Position numbers and translations under genes: made by a program. From positions 1 to 64,000 of the forward strand of contig JBJEUH010000083.1 in NCBI GenBank assembly GCA_051883735.1: a DNA stretch of 64,000 nt, read 5' to 3'. Below are positions 18,819 to 28,394 of the stretch, piece by piece. Under the pieces are notes generated by a model, which searched no databases, was not told the origin of the DNA, and was given only the letters and a program-made list of their open reading frames with translations. Position 1 is the stretch's first letter, and each line of letters opens with the position of its first letter. The stretch comes from Ventricola sp051883735. Its GTDB lineage: Bacteria; Bacillota; Clostridia; Christensenellales; Aristaeellaceae.

Positions 18819-19172
18819 TTACGCGTTTTCCGGCAGATCGAAGTTCACGCCGGCCGCCTCCGTCAGGATCTTGAATACGTCCGCCAGCGTCTTCTGCATC
18901 TGCATCTCCGCCATCAGATAGGCCTGCACGTCGCTGTTCATGTACAGCAGCGACGCCAGCTGCTGAAAGCGCTGCATGTCCTCGCCGGGCATCTGCCCGG
19001 CCGCGCCGACCATGCTCATCTGCAGCTTCACCTGCAGGCGCTTGTATTCCTCCAGCAGCACGCGGTTGGTGTCGTCTGCGTAAGCGCGCTCGCGCAGCTC
19101 GCGCAGGCGCACGCACTCCTCGCTTGAGCGGATCTCGCCGGCGAGGCGGTGCGCGGTATCGTAAATGTTCAT
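18819..19172 (-). CDS. YlbF/YmcA-family protein
   Basis: 117-residue all-helical protein of the YlbF family. In Bacillus subtilis YlbF, YmcA and YaaT form the complex that stimulates RNase Y-dependent mRNA maturation and affects sporulation and competence. Here it lies directly after RNase J, which fits a role in RNA turnover. I chose ATG 19172 (MNIYD) over ATG 19181, because AAGGA lies at suitable spacing only for the former. Helical heptad-like pattern throughout; no catalytic residues expected. Confidence 0.85.
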   Translation of the reverse strand: MNIYDTAHRLAGEIRSSEECVRLRELRERAYADDTNRVLLEEYKRLQVKLQMSMVGAAGQMPGEDMQRFQQLASLLYMNSDVQAYLMAEMQMQKTLADVFKILTEAAGVNFDLPENA

Positions 19173-19279
19173 GCTTGTCATCCTTCTTTAAGCGATTGCG
19201 GTTTCCCGCATGCCTGCGGCCCCGCCCTCCGGGCGGCCCTTCCGGGTTGCCCGTCGGGAGCAGGCCGGCAGCATGCCGG

Positions 19280-20932
19280 TCAGGTTTCCATGATGATCGG
19301 CAGGATCATCGGGTTGCGCTTGATCTGCGCGAGCAGATAGGTGTGCATCTCGTCCTTGATGCCGTTTTTGATGCTCGTCCAGTCGCTCTGCTCGATACGC
19401 TCGTAGCGCGAGAGCACGTCCATGGCCACGCTGCGCGCGCCGGAGATCAGCTCCTCGTTTTCGCGCACGTACACAAAGCCGCGGGAGATCAGTTCCGGAC
19501 CGGAGGTCACCTGGCCCGTCTCCTTGCTCACGCCGACGATCACGATGATCAGGCCGTCCTGGGACAGATGCTTGCGGTCGCGCAGCACGACGTTGCCCAC
19601 GTCGCCCACGCCCAGGCCGTCGACCATCACCGAGCCGGTCGGGATCGGTCCGGTGATGCTCGCCTCATCCTGGGAGAGCTCCAGCGCCTGGCCCAGCTCC
19701 AGGATGATCGCGTTGTCCTGCGGCATGCCCATCTTGATCGCGATTTCGGCATGGCGCTGCAGCATCCTGTATTCGCCGTGCACCGGGATGAAGTACTTCG
19801 GGCGCACCAGCGCCTGAATGAGCTTGAGCTCCTCCTGGCAGGCGTGGCCGGAGACATGCACGTCCGCGATGCGGTTGTACACCACGTTCGCGCCGATGCG
19901 GTAGAGTTGGTCGATGATGCGCGAGACCATGATCTCGTTGCCCGGGATCGGCGTCGCGGAGATGATGACCGTGTCGCCCTCGCGGATCTGCAGCTTGCGG
20001 TGCTCGCTGTTGGCCATGCGGGTCAGGCCGCTCATCGGCTCGCCCTGGCTGCCCGTGGTCAGCACGACGATCTCGTCGTCATCGTAGCAATCCAGATCGC
20101 CCGCCTCGACGAGCACCTCGCGCGGGATCTTGATTTCGCCGATCTCCATCGCCAGCTTCGTGACGTTCACCATGCTGCGCCCGACGAAGCAGATCTTCCT
20201 GCCAAACTCGACGCACAGATCGACCACCTGCTGGATGCGGTGCAGGTTGGAGGCGAACATCGCGATGATGATGCGCCTGTTTGCGTCCTTGAACAGCCCG
20301 CGGAACGTCTCGGCGATCTTCTTTTCGCTCATCGTATAGCCGGGACGCTCGACGTTGGTGGAATCCGCCAGCAACGCGAGCACGCCCTGATTGCCCCATG
20401 CGGCCAGCGTGCCCAGATCCGTCACCTCGCCGTCGATGGGCGTATAGTCGATCTTGAAATCGCCCGTGACGATCACCGTGCCGGCCGGACAGGTGATGGC
20501 CATGGCCACTGCGCCGGCGATGGAATGGCTGACCTTGATGAACTGTACCGAGAACGCGCCGATTTGCACCGTTTCCCTCGGCTTGACCACATTGAGCTGA
20601 ATGCCCGAAATATTATGCTCCGTCAGCTTGCCGCGTATGAGCGCGCAGGTGAGCTTCGTGCCATACGCCGGCGCGGGTACGCGGGGAAACACATACGGCA
20701 CCGCGCCGATGTGATCCTCATGTCCGTGAGTAAACAGGTACGCGCGAACGCGTTCGCGGTTGTTCGTCAGATAGGCAATGTCGGGAATCACCAGATCGAT
20801 GCCCAGCATATCCTGCTTGGGAAAAATCGAGCCGCAGTCGACCACGATGACGTCGTCGCCGTACTCAAACGCCGTCATGTTCTTGCCGATCTCGCCGATG
20901 CCGCCCAGCGGAATGATTCTCAGCTTCGCCAT
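19280..20932 (-). CDS. rnj: Ribonuclease J
   Basis: Metallo-beta-lactamase/beta-CASP nuclease with endo- and 5'-3' exonuclease activity in mRNA decay and rRNA maturation. It has 550 residues with the metal motif THGHEDH (68-74), later metal ligands in the SHSIAGA and TGDFKID motifs, the beta-CASP segment, and a C-terminal domain. The start ATG at 20932 lies nine bases after GGGGGGAGG; an in-frame ATG nine bases upstream touches that site directly and is less likely. It is followed by a 107-base GC-rich stretch with a CCGGCA/TGCCGG hairpin, then ylbF. A TATAAT hexamer at 21065-21070 may be its -10 element. Confidence 0.95.
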   Translation of the reverse strand: MAKLRIIPLGGIGEIGKNMTAFEYGDDVIVVDCGSIFPKQDMLGIDLVIPDIAYLTNNRERVRAYLFTHGHEDHIGAVPYVFPRVPAPAYGTKLTCALIRGKLTEHNISGIQLNVVKPRETVQIGAFSVQFIKVSHSIAGAVAMAITCPAGTVIVTGDFKIDYTPIDGEVTDLGTLAAWGNQGVLALLADSTNVERPGYTMSEKKIAETFRGLFKDANRRIIIAMFASNLHRIQQVVDLCVEFGRKICFVGRSMVNVTKLAMEIGEIKIPREVLVEAGDLDCYDDDEIVVLTTGSQGEPMSGLTRMANSEHRKLQIREGDTVIISATPIPGNEIMVSRIIDQLYRIGANVVYNRIADVHVSGHACQEELKLIQALVRPKYFIPVHGEYRMLQRHAEIAIKMGMPQDNAIILELGQALELSQDEASITGPIPTGSVMVDGLGVGDVGNVVLRDRKHLSQDGLIIVIVGVSKETGQVTSGPELISRGFVYVRENEELISGARSVAMDVLSRYERIEQSDWTSIKNGIKDEMHTYLLAQIKRNPMILPIIMET

Positions 20933-21146
20933 GTTCTTCATCCTCCCCCCATTTCGTATTTGCAAATCGATACTCTATGTTTCAAAAGCCATCTGCACCA
21001 TGTGCCAGATGCTTTGAATAGACACACAAAACGAACCCCCATGGCCCTATGATAACCATTTTCGATTATAGCACAATTTGTCAGCCAATAAAAGGGGAAC
21101 ATGAAGAATCCATCCGTGTTTTTGGAGGCGCATGCCCCGGGCGGAT

Positions 21147-21177
21147 GCAAAAGACGCCCGGAATTTCCGGACGTCTC
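21147..21177 (-). terminator. Intrinsic terminator of trxA
   Basis: A 12-bp stem (21152-21163 with 21165-21176, one mismatch) with a one-base centre on the minus strand, followed by TTTTGC. The short U-tract makes it a moderate terminator. Confidence 0.65.
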
Positions 21178-21193
21178 CTGAAACATGGGAATT

Positions 21194-21508
21194 TTACAGG
21201 TGACGGCTCACCATCGCCGCCACATCGGCCTTGCCGCGGGCGCCGACGGCCTGCTCGACCACCTTGCCGCCCTTGAAGACGATCAGCGTCGGGATGCTCA
21301 TGATGCCGAAGCGCTGGGCCAGGCCCGGCTCCTCGTCCACGTCCACCTTGCCCACGATCGCCTTGCCCTCAAACTCGCTGGCAATCTCCTCGATCACCGG
21401 CGCGATCATGCGGCACGGGCCGCACCAGGTCGCCCAGAAATCCACCAGCACGGGCTTGTCGCCCGCAATCGCCGCCTCAAAGGCCGCGGTGTCAAAATGC
21501 TTTGCCAT
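21194..21508 (-). CDS. trxA: Thioredoxin
   Basis: 104-residue thioredoxin with active site WCGPC and cis-proline in IPTLIVFKGG. Reduces protein disulfides using thioredoxin reductase. AGGAGG precedes the ATG. It follows the RseC-like gene after 30 bases, so the two redox-linked genes are probably co-transcribed downstream of hisS. Confidence 0.97.
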   Translation of the reverse strand: MAKHFDTAAFEAAIAGDKPVLVDFWATWCGPCRMIAPVIEEIASEFEGKAIVGKVDVDEEPGLAQRFGIMSIPTLIVFKGGKVVEQAVGARGKADVAAMVSRHL

Positions 21509-21538
21509 ATTCGTTTCCTCCTGTTTCTGGATGCGTTT

Positions 21539-21949
21539 TTATTCCTTCTCCGGCTTGCTGACGGAGACGATCCTGTGCTCCCAGCGGCCCTTGGAGAGGC
21601 GCGGGTCGAGCATGCGCATGATCATGTAGGCAACCGCCGTGCCCGCCAGAGCGCACAGCGCCATCAGCGGCTCGGAGAGGCCCAGCGCGTAGCTGCCCAG
21701 TATGCCGATCATGAAGCCCGCAAACGGAATCATGTAGGCCGTAGCGGACGCCGCCATCACATGCGATTCGTCCATCTCCACCACGATCTCGTCGCCCACG
21801 TCGGCCTGCCCCTTGATCGTGATGGTGTGCTTGGCGCAGTCCGTGCTGCCGTGCATGCAGGCGTGGCAGTCGCCGCAGGCCTCGTGGCGCTCAAACTCGA
21901 CGGTGAGCATCTCGCCGCTCACTTCCTTGACAATTCCCTTGTTGGTCAT
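21539..21949 (-). CDS. SoxR-reducing system RseC/MucC-like membrane protein
   Basis: 136 residues. The N-terminal half has a cysteine cluster (CGDCHACMHGSTDC, about 25-38) and a beta-strand region (VGDEIVVEM), followed by two transmembrane helices (about 68-85 and 93-111). This is the RseC/MucC family plan: in proteobacteria it acts with the Rnf-like complex to reduce SoxR. In Firmicutes, small RseC proteins often accompany Rnf or redox genes. The cysteines could bind iron-sulfur or form disulfides; the thioredoxin gene next door is suggestive. Confidence 0.85.
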   Translation of the reverse strand: MTNKGIVKEVSGEMLTVEFERHEACGDCHACMHGSTDCAKHTITIKGQADVGDEIVVEMDESHVMAASATAYMIPFAGFMIGILGSYALGLSEPLMALCALAGTAVAYMIMRMLDPRLSKGRWEHRIVSVSKPEKE

Positions 21950-21997
21950 GCTCTGCTCCTTTGACTTAACATACGCCGTTTCCGCGTTTTTACCCGG

Positions 21998-23260
21998 TCA
22001 CTCGTAGATTTTTTCAAACCTGGTGAAGCCCTCGGCCTCCAGCAGGCTGATCTGGTGCTTCATGTTCTTGGCCATCGGCATGACGGTCACCACGGTGCCG
22101 TCCTCGCGGAGCCTGCGCGCGGTGGCGAGCACCTCGGCCTTGCGCTCCAGGGAGACGCGGTTGCCCAGCAGATAGGCCGTGGAGCCCTCGGGCAGCTTGC
22201 TGGCGTCCTGCATGTGGTCCTTGAGGATCGTCACGATGCGTTCAAAGCCGATGGAGAAGCCGCTCGCCGCCACGTCCTGGCCGGAGAACTTGCCGATCAT
22301 CTTGTCGTAGCGGCCGCCGCCGGCGATGGAGAAGTTGTAGCCGTCCATGGTGACCTCGAAGATCGGGCCGGTGTAGTAGCCCATGCCGCGCACCAGCGTG
22401 GGATCAAAGACGATCTTCACGCCCTCGGCGAGCACAGGAGCCACACTGGCAATGATGTCGTCCAGGTTCTGCCTGACCGCCTGCGGCAGATACGCCTCGT
22501 CGATGTCCCTGCAGAATTCCTCGATGGAGATGCCCTCCTTCACCGCACGGTAGACGGCCAGGTACTTGTCCACCGTCTCCTGCGCATAGCCGTTATCCAG
22601 CAGCTCCTTCTCGATGCCCTCCAGGCCGATCTTGTCAAACTTGTCCAGGCTGATGAGCACGGAGCCGACGTCCTCCTCGGCAAAGCCCGCGCACAGCGCC
22701 ACGGCGCCCAGGATGCGGCGGTCGTTGATGTGGATGGTGAAGTCGGTGATGCCGATCTCGGCGAAGATCTGCGTGAGCATGGACGCGGTCGCCGTGATCA
22801 GCTCGATCTCCGCCAGGCTGCTGTCGTCGCCCAGGATGTCGATGTCGCACTGGGTGAACTGGCGGAAGCGGCCCTTCTGCGGGTTGTCCGCGCGGTAGAC
22901 GTTGCCCATCTGCAGCGCCTTGAACGGGGACGGCAGCTTCTCCTTGTTGCAGGCGTAGTAGCGCGCCAGCGGCAGCGTCAGGTCGTAGCGCAGGCCGTTG
23001 TCGGCGTATTCGCCGTCGCCCTTGTCGATGGCGCGCTGCAGCTCCGCGCCGCGCTTCATGACCTTGAAGATCAGCTTCTCGTTGTCGCCGCCCTGCTTGC
23101 TGGTCAGGTTCTCGATGTGCTCGACGATCGGCGTTTCGATCTGCATGAAGCCGTACTGGCCGTAGCTCTTCTTGATCATGGACAGCACGTGCTCGCGCAG
23201 GCGCATGTCGGAGGGGAGCATATCGCACATGCCCTTGACGGGCGTCTTGATGAACTTCAT
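21998..23260 (-). CDS. hisS: Histidine-tRNA ligase
   Basis: Class II aminoacyl-tRNA synthetase charging tRNA-His, 420 residues. Visible motifs are RYDLTLPLARYYA (motif 2 region), GNVYRADNPQKGRFRQFTQCDIDILG, and the histidine-binding loop LVRGMGYYTGPIFEV (about 287). The last is followed by motif 3 GGGRYDKMI and the C-terminal anticodon-binding domain. The ATG at 23260 is eight bases after AAAGGAAG; an in-frame TTG six bases upstream is less favoured. Located between ftsK and the RseC-like gene. Confidence 0.96.
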   Translation of the reverse strand: MKFIKTPVKGMCDMLPSDMRLREHVLSMIKKSYGQYGFMQIETPIVEHIENLTSKQGGDNEKLIFKVMKRGAELQRAIDKGDGEYADNGLRYDLTLPLARYYACNKEKLPSPFKALQMGNVYRADNPQKGRFRQFTQCDIDILGDDSSLAEIELITATASMLTQIFAEIGITDFTIHINDRRILGAVALCAGFAEEDVGSVLISLDKFDKIGLEGIEKELLDNGYAQETVDKYLAVYRAVKEGISIEEFCRDIDEAYLPQAVRQNLDDIIASVAPVLAEGVKIVFDPTLVRGMGYYTGPIFEVTMDGYNFSIAGGGRYDKMIGKFSGQDVAASGFSIGFERIVTILKDHMQDASKLPEGSTAYLLGNRVSLERKAEVLATARRLREDGTVVTVMPMAKNMKHQISLLEAEGFTRFEKIYE

Positions 23261-23327
23261 TGGCAACTCTTCCTTTCCCGGATCGCCCGCAGGCGATTCA
23301 GATCGATTGACCTTTTTTAATTCTGCG

Positions 23328-26300
23328 TCATTCCTGATTTTCCTGCATGCGCCGCCATTCCTCGCGGGAAATGAGCACCGTGCGCGGCTTGGTGGGGCCC
23401 TCGGCCTCGGCGGTGATGCCGCGCAGGGTCATCTCGTCCACCAGCCTGCCCGCGCGCGCATAGCCCACGCGCAGCCTGCGCTGGAGCATGCTGATGGACA
23501 CCTGGCCCGCCTCGATGGCCAGCTCGATGGCCTTGCTGAGCATCTCGTCCACCGGCTCGCCGCTCGCAGGCGTGTCGCCCCCGGCGGCCTTTTCCTCGTC
23601 CGCGGCGGCGTTCATCTGCTCCATCACGTCCTCGCTGTACTCGGCCGTGTGCTTGCCGCGCACGAAATCGACGATGCGCTGCACCTCGTCGTCGGAGACG
23701 AAGCAGCCCTGCACGCGCGTGGGCTTGCCCGCGCCCTGCGGCGCATAGAGCATATCGCCCTTGCCCAGCAGCTTTTCCGCGCCGCCCGTGTCGAGGATGG
23801 TGCGGCTGTCGATCTGGCTGGACACCGCGAACGCGATGCGGCTGGGGATGTTCGCCTTGATGACGCCGGTGATGACGTTGACCGACGGGCGCTGCGTCGC
23901 GATGACCAGATGGATGCCCGCCGCGCGCGCCAGCTGCGCCAGGCGGCAGATCGATTCCTCGACCTCGCCCGGGGCGACCATCATGAGGTCGGCCAGCTCG
24001 TCGATGATGACGATGATCTTGCTCATCGGCTCCTCATCCGGTCCGATCGCTTCGTTGTAGCCCTTGATGTTGCGCACGCCCATCGTCTCAAAGCGCTTGT
24101 AGCGGTGCTCCATCTCCACCACCGCCCACGAGAGCGCCGCGGAGGCCTTCTTCGGGTCGGTGACGACCGGCACCAGCAGGTGCGGAATGCCGTTGTACAC
24201 CGACAGCTCGACGACCTTCGGGTCGATCAGAATCAGCCTGACCTCCCTGGGGGAGGCGCGGTAGATGATCGAGTTGATGATCGTGTTGATGCAAACGGAC
24301 TTGCCGGAGCCGGTCGCGCCCGCGATGAGCACGTGCGGCATCTTCGCCATGTCCGCGATCACCGGCGCGCCGGAAATGCCCTTGCCCAGCGCCACCGCCG
24401 TCGGGGACTTCTCGCGCGTCATCTCCGGGCTTTCCAGCACGTCGCGCAGGGAGACCGTCTCGATCTTCTCGTTGGGGATCTCGATGCCGACCGCCGGCTT
24501 GCCGGGGATCGGCGCCTCGATGCGCACGCCGTCGGAGGCCATGTTCAGCGCGATGTCGTCCACCAGGTTCACGATGCGCGAGACCTTCACGCCCGGGGCC
24601 GGCTGCAGCTCGTAGCGCGTGATCGCCGGGCCGTGCGTGACGTGCGTGAGCTTCGCCTGCACGCCGAAGCTCTCCAGCGTGGACAGCAGCTTGCCCGCGC
24701 CCTGCTGGATCTTCATGCTCATGTTCGGGTCCTGCGTGCTGTTTGTCCGGTTGAGCAGGTCGATCGGCGGATAGACGTATTCCGGCCCCTCGACCTTCGG
24801 CGCTTCGTGCGCGTCCTTTTTGGGCAGCACCAGCGGCGTGCCGTCCGGCCGCGTGCCGCGCAGCTGCACGATCGTGTCGTCCTTTGCCGCCGCTTCCTGC
24901 GCGGCCAGCACGTTCTGCACCCTCGGCACGTCGCGGTTGGCCGCGGCCTGCGCCGCCGCGATGGAGCGCGAGAGCGGCGTGGAGCCCGCCCCTGTGCCCG
25001 TGCCGGTCACGTTTGCCGCCGGTTCGGCCACGGGCGCACGGCGCACCGGCGGCGGCGTCTCCGGCTCGTCCGCATCGCGCACGATCACCTCGTCGTCCTG
25101 CTGCGCCTCGTAGTGCTCGATCACCATGTCCGGGTTTGCCTTCCAGAACGGCACGTCGTCCTCCGGCTCGTCCTGCTCGGGGTACGTCTCCTGCTGCAGG
25201 GGCTCTTCCGGCTCGGCTGCGGGCTGCGCCGCCTGGGCCCAGGGCTCCTGCGCATACGCGGGCTCCTCCTGCGCAAGCGTCTGCGCGTCGTATTCAGGCG
25301 TCTGCGCCGGATAGACCGGCTCCTGCGCGGGAGGCGTGCTGTCCATGCCGTAGAGGAACGCGTTCTCCGCCTCCTCGATCGTAAAGCTGTGCCTGCGCCT
25401 CGGTCCGCGCGGCTCCGCGCGCGTCTCGATGCTCTCGCGGGCGAACTCGTCGTCCCGCTCGATGTACAGCGGCATGTCCTCCCGGATCGCCGTGCGCTTT
25501 CGCGCCTGCGGCGCAGCCTGCCGGGCCGTCCGCTGGGCGGGGGGCTCCGTCTGGATCGGCGGCACGTCCTGTTCAGGCGCCTGCGCCGCCTCCGGCGCCG
25601 GCCTGGCCTTGCGCTTGCGCACGGGTTTGTCCTCCTGCGCTGCCGCCTGCCCGCCGTATGCCTCGGCCTCGAGGCGTTCCCGTTCGGCGGCCTCCTGGCG
25701 CTCGCGCTCGATGCGCTTGGCCTCGCGCTGCTCGGCCAACTCCGTCTCCCGGCGGAGCGCCTCCTCCTCGCGCCGCTCGCGCAGCGCTTCGCGCTCCTCC
25801 CGCTGCTCGCTGCGCGACGCGCGCAGATCGTCCAGCAGCTCGCTCAGGTACATCCCCACGCCGTTCAGGGACACGCCGGTCAGCACCATCAGCACGATCG
25901 TGCAGGCGAAGATCAGCACGATCACCGCGCCCCACACGTCCAGCGCCTTGTACAGTGGCCAGGCCAGCAGCGCGCCGATCAGGCCGCCGCCCTTGCAGGT
26001 GAGCATCGCGCTCTTGTACGAGCGCAGCAGGAACGTGCCGTAGGTCGCCTGCTGTCCGTCGGCAAAGATGGCGGAGGTCACCGTGCCGATCTCAAAGAGC
26101 TGCAAAAGCGTCTCCACAAACAGGAACACCAGCGCGCCGCAGATCATCGTCCGGGCGCTCATGCGTCCGCTGGAAAAGAACACCAGCGTCACGCCCGCCC
26201 AGCACAGCACCACCGGCAGGAGCAGGCACAGCGTGCCGCCCAGCCCGCGCGTCAGCATCGTGGCGCTGTTGAGCAGCCCGCCGCCGGAGGGGATAAACTG

Positions 26301-26456
26301 GCTGATAAAGGCGAGCAGCCCCACGCACAGGACGGCGATGCCCGCCACGCCGCGCGGATCAACGCCGCTTTGCTTTTTCCTGCGCCCCGCCGAGCCGCGC
26401 TTGCCGCTCACCTTTCGTTTGTTCTTTGCGCTCTTTGGCGCCGCCTTTTTGGCCAT
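23328..26456 (-). CDS. ftsK: DNA translocase FtsK/SpoIIIE
   Basis: Membrane-anchored dsDNA pump for chromosome segregation at division or into the forespore, 1,042 residues. N-terminal helices span about 25-185, then a long charged and Ala/Pro/Gln/Glu-rich linker (about 190-540) including an EREAL-type coiled coil. The motor follows with Walker A GATGSGKS (about 712) and Walker B IIVIIDELADLM, and a C-terminal winged-helix gamma domain (VSISMLQRRLRVGYARA) that reads KOPS/SRS sites. The start at 26456 is seven bases after GGGAGG. The length is greater than Bacillus SpoIIIE (787) because of the linker. With other sporulation genes nearby it probably serves both roles. Confidence 0.95.
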   Translation of the reverse strand: MAKKAAPKSAKNKRKVSGKRGSAGRRKKQSGVDPRGVAGIAVLCVGLLAFISQFIPSGGGLLNSATMLTRGLGGTLCLLLPVVLCWAGVTLVFFSSGRMSARTMICGALVFLFVETLLQLFEIGTVTSAIFADGQQATYGTFLLRSYKSAMLTCKGGGLIGALLAWPLYKALDVWGAVIVLIFACTIVLMVLTGVSLNGVGMYLSELLDDLRASRSEQREEREALRERREEEALRRETELAEQREAKRIERERQEAAERERLEAEAYGGQAAAQEDKPVRKRKARPAPEAAQAPEQDVPPIQTEPPAQRTARQAAPQARKRTAIREDMPLYIERDDEFARESIETRAEPRGPRRRHSFTIEEAENAFLYGMDSTPPAQEPVYPAQTPEYDAQTLAQEEPAYAQEPWAQAAQPAAEPEEPLQQETYPEQDEPEDDVPFWKANPDMVIEHYEAQQDDEVIVRDADEPETPPPVRRAPVAEPAANVTGTGTGAGSTPLSRSIAAAQAAANRDVPRVQNVLAAQEAAAKDDTIVQLRGTRPDGTPLVLPKKDAHEAPKVEGPEYVYPPIDLLNRTNSTQDPNMSMKIQQGAGKLLSTLESFGVQAKLTHVTHGPAITRYELQPAPGVKVSRIVNLVDDIALNMASDGVRIEAPIPGKPAVGIEIPNEKIETVSLRDVLESPEMTREKSPTAVALGKGISGAPVIADMAKMPHVLIAGATGSGKSVCINTIINSIIYRASPREVRLILIDPKVVELSVYNGIPHLLVPVVTDPKKASAALSWAVVEMEHRYKRFETMGVRNIKGYNEAIGPDEEPMSKIIVIIDELADLMMVAPGEVEESICRLAQLARAAGIHLVIATQRPSVNVITGVIKANIPSRIAFAVSSQIDSRTILDTGGAEKLLGKGDMLYAPQGAGKPTRVQGCFVSDDEVQRIVDFVRGKHTAEYSEDVMEQMNAAADEEKAAGGDTPASGEPVDEMLSKAIELAIEAGQVSISMLQRRLRVGYARAGRLVDEMTLRGITAEAEGPTKPRTVLISREEWRRMQENQE

Positions 26457-26511
26457 TCTCAAGCCTCCCGGATTCCATAAGGCGATACCGTTGCCGTTGA
26501 TCGCCGGATTG

Positions 26512-26551
26512 TATACAAAATAATCTGCCTGAGCAGATTCAGGCAGATTAT
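26512..26551 (-). terminator. Intrinsic terminator upstream of ftsK
   Basis: A perfect 12-bp stem (26521-26532 with 26539-26550) with a 6-base loop. On the minus strand it is followed by TTTTGTATAC and ends the DUF3298-like transcript. A TACAAT within the following TATACAAT may contribute to an ftsK promoter. Confidence 0.85.
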
Positions 26552-26570
26552 TATATCACAATTCCATTTT

Positions 26571-27734
26571 TCAGTAAAGCCCTTCCGGCATCGCGCTGCG
26601 CAGGATCACGCAGGCGAGCACGCCGTCTTCATCAAAATGCGTCTCAAGCACGCGCCCGGCGATCTCAAAATACAGGCTCCTGCCCGGCACAAGCAGCGCG
26701 TCGAGCGCCGCGTCCTCGTCAAAGGCCGTCTCCTTTGCCGGTTCGCCCAGCAGCGCGAGCACCTCCGCATCCGTGGTCTTCCCCGTGGTCAGCAGGCCCG
26801 CCATGCTCACGCGCGAGGCGCGGACGGCGGAGACGGGCGTTTGCTCCTCCTCTGTCTCGGCGTACTTGGGAATCTCCACCGCAAAGCCGCGCATGCGCTC
26901 CAGCGGATACACCAGCGCGTCGGTCGTGTAGTCGGGATCGGCCAGACGATACCGGCTTGCGGTGTCGCCCAGCAGCTCACCCAGCTTCAGCGTCAGCATG
27001 GACGTCACCTCGCCGCTCATGCACAGCGCCTCGATCTCCGTGGCGTTGTACGGCGCGTCCGGGTGCGCCAGCGCACGGACCGGGCTGTTTTCGTCGATGT
27101 AATCCGCCAGCTCGTGCCAGTAGAACGTCACGCTGCCGCTCGTCCCGTCGAAATAGCGGTAGCGGTCCTCCGGCCAGTACACCGTCAGGCCGAAATCGTC
27201 AAAGGAGTAATTGTCCGTGGGCATGGGCAGCAGCTCGGCGTATTCCATGTAGTCGCTCATGCCGTCCAGCACGTCGTCCGTGATGATCGTCTCCATCGCC
27301 GCCAGCGCGGCGTCCCAGTCGGAAAACAGCTGATGAAGCAGGATCTCCTCGCCGGTTTCCAGGCTGACGTTCAGGCCCATGGACGCGCAGCCGTCGCTGC
27401 CGTCTATCTGCTCGCCCTGCCAGGTGAGCGCCATGGAGGCCGTCTTGCCGTCCTGCCAGACGCTGCCCGTCTGCGTGACCGTCCCGCGGTTCACCGCCAC
27501 GGCCGCCTTCTTCTGCGCAAAGCGCGCCTCGATCTGCGCGTCGATGGCCAGCATCACGGCGTCAGGCTGCGTCTCCTGTCCGGGCACGGTGTCGATCGTG
27601 TCCGCCGCCGCGGAAAAGACAGCCAGACTGCTTCCGCCGATCTCGTCGTCCTGTACTGCCATCACGATCTGCGTTGCCTGCGCGCACGCGGGCAGCAGCA
27701 GAGCAGCCATCATCGCTGCAAGGATTCGTCTCAC
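26571..27734 (-). CDS. Exported protein with a DUF3298/RsiV-like domain
   Basis: 387 residues. An N-terminal signal peptide (about 1-20) has a weak lipobox-like LPAC around Cys17. The middle of the protein (NYSFDDFGLTVYWPEDRY, with FYWHELADYI after it) resembles DUF3298, found in RsiV anti-sigma factors and other exported proteins and related to lysozyme binding. The C-terminal part (LLTTGKTTDAEVLALLGEP) looks like a second small domain. The start codon is GTG at 27734 with AGAGGTG seven bases before; later ATGs would cut into the signal peptide. No sigma factor is adjacent, so a signalling role is not supported. Function unknown. Confidence 0.65.
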   Translation of the reverse strand: MRRILAAMMAALLLPACAQATQIVMAVQDDEIGGSSLAVFSAAADTIDTVPGQETQPDAVMLAIDAQIEARFAQKKAAVAVNRGTVTQTGSVWQDGKTASMALTWQGEQIDGSDGCASMGLNVSLETGEEILLHQLFSDWDAALAAMETIITDDVLDGMSDYMEYAELLPMPTDNYSFDDFGLTVYWPEDRYRYFDGTSGSVTFYWHELADYIDENSPVRALAHPDAPYNATEIEALCMSGEVTSMLTLKLGELLGDTASRYRLADPDYTTDALVYPLERMRGFAVEIPKYAETEEEQTPVSAVRASRVSMAGLLTTGKTTDAEVLALLGEPAKETAFDEDAALDALLVPGRSLYFEIAGRVLETHFDEDGVLACVILRSAMPEGLY

Positions 27735-27755
27735 TGTCCATCACCTCTTCGTCTC

Positions 27756-27784
27756 ATAATAGGTCAAAAAACTCCTTTTGTCAA
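27756..27784 (-). promoter_or_regulatory. Consensus SigA promoter of the DUF3298-like gene
   Basis: Minus strand: -35 TTGACA (perfect), 17-base spacer, -10 TATTAT, about 22 bases before the GTG start. Suggests constitutive vegetative expression. Confidence 0.85.
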
Positions 27785-27821
27785 CAAGACGAATCATCCG
27801 CGCGCTTTCTTCCCGTCCTGA

Positions 27822-28394
27822 TCAAAAAAACATCGGCTGAAGCTGCCTTCCGTCCAGCGCCGCTCCGACCGCAGGGAGGATTTTTTCAAAGTCCGCCACG
27901 CAGCTGGTCGGCTTGCCCCTGAAATCGTCCTGCTCAAAGGGGACGAAGAACACGCCCCGCCGGGCCATCAGCGCGCCAATGTTTGCGGCGGAGAACGCCA
28001 GCGCGTCGTTGGTCGAGACCGCGATGAGCACCGGCCCGTCGTTGCGCCGGTGGCTCTTGACGGCCAGCGTCGGCGCGGTGTCGTAGATGCCGCACGCCAG
28101 CTTGCCCAGCGTGTTGCCCGTGCACGGCGCGATCACCAGCAGATCGAGCAGCTTCTTGGGCCCGATGGGCTCCGCCTGCGCGATCGTGTGAATCACCGTT
28201 TCCCCCGTGATCTCCTCCGCCTTCCTGATCCAGTCCTGCGCGCGGCCAAAGCGCGTGTCGGTCGCGTACGCGTTCTCCGACATGATCGGAATCACCCTGT
28301 AGCCCTTCTCCGCCAGCAGCTGCATCTGCGGAAACACCTTCGCAAACGTGCAGAACGACCCCGTCACCGCAAACCCGATCCGCGTCTCAGCCAT
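27822..28394 (-). CDS. dpaB: Dipicolinate synthase subunit B
   Basis: Flavoprotein-like subunit of the enzyme that oxidises 4-hydroxy-tetrahydrodipicolinate to dipicolinic acid, the calcium chelator of the spore core. It has 190 residues, full length for SpoVFB. The flavodoxin-like fold is indicated by GFAVTGSFCTF at the start and VIAPCTGNTLGKLACGIYD (about 86). It overlaps dpaA by eight bases. Presence of intact dpaA and dpaB is strong evidence for a sporulating ancestry and probably for heat-resistant spores. Confidence 0.95.
   Translation of the reverse strand: MAETRIGFAVTGSFCTFAKVFPQMQLLAEKGYRVIPIMSENAYATDTRFGRAQDWIRKAEEITGETVIHTIAQAEPIGPKKLLDLLVIAPCTGNTLGKLACGIYDTAPTLAVKSHRRNDGPVLIAVSTNDALAFSAANIGALMARRGVFFVPFEQDDFRGKPTSCVADFEKILPAVGAALDGRQLQPMFF

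Noticed and set aside
23172..26480. 1,102-residue plus-strand ORF opposite ftsK
   Set aside because: Arg/His/Ala-rich antisense translation of ftsK with no start signal.
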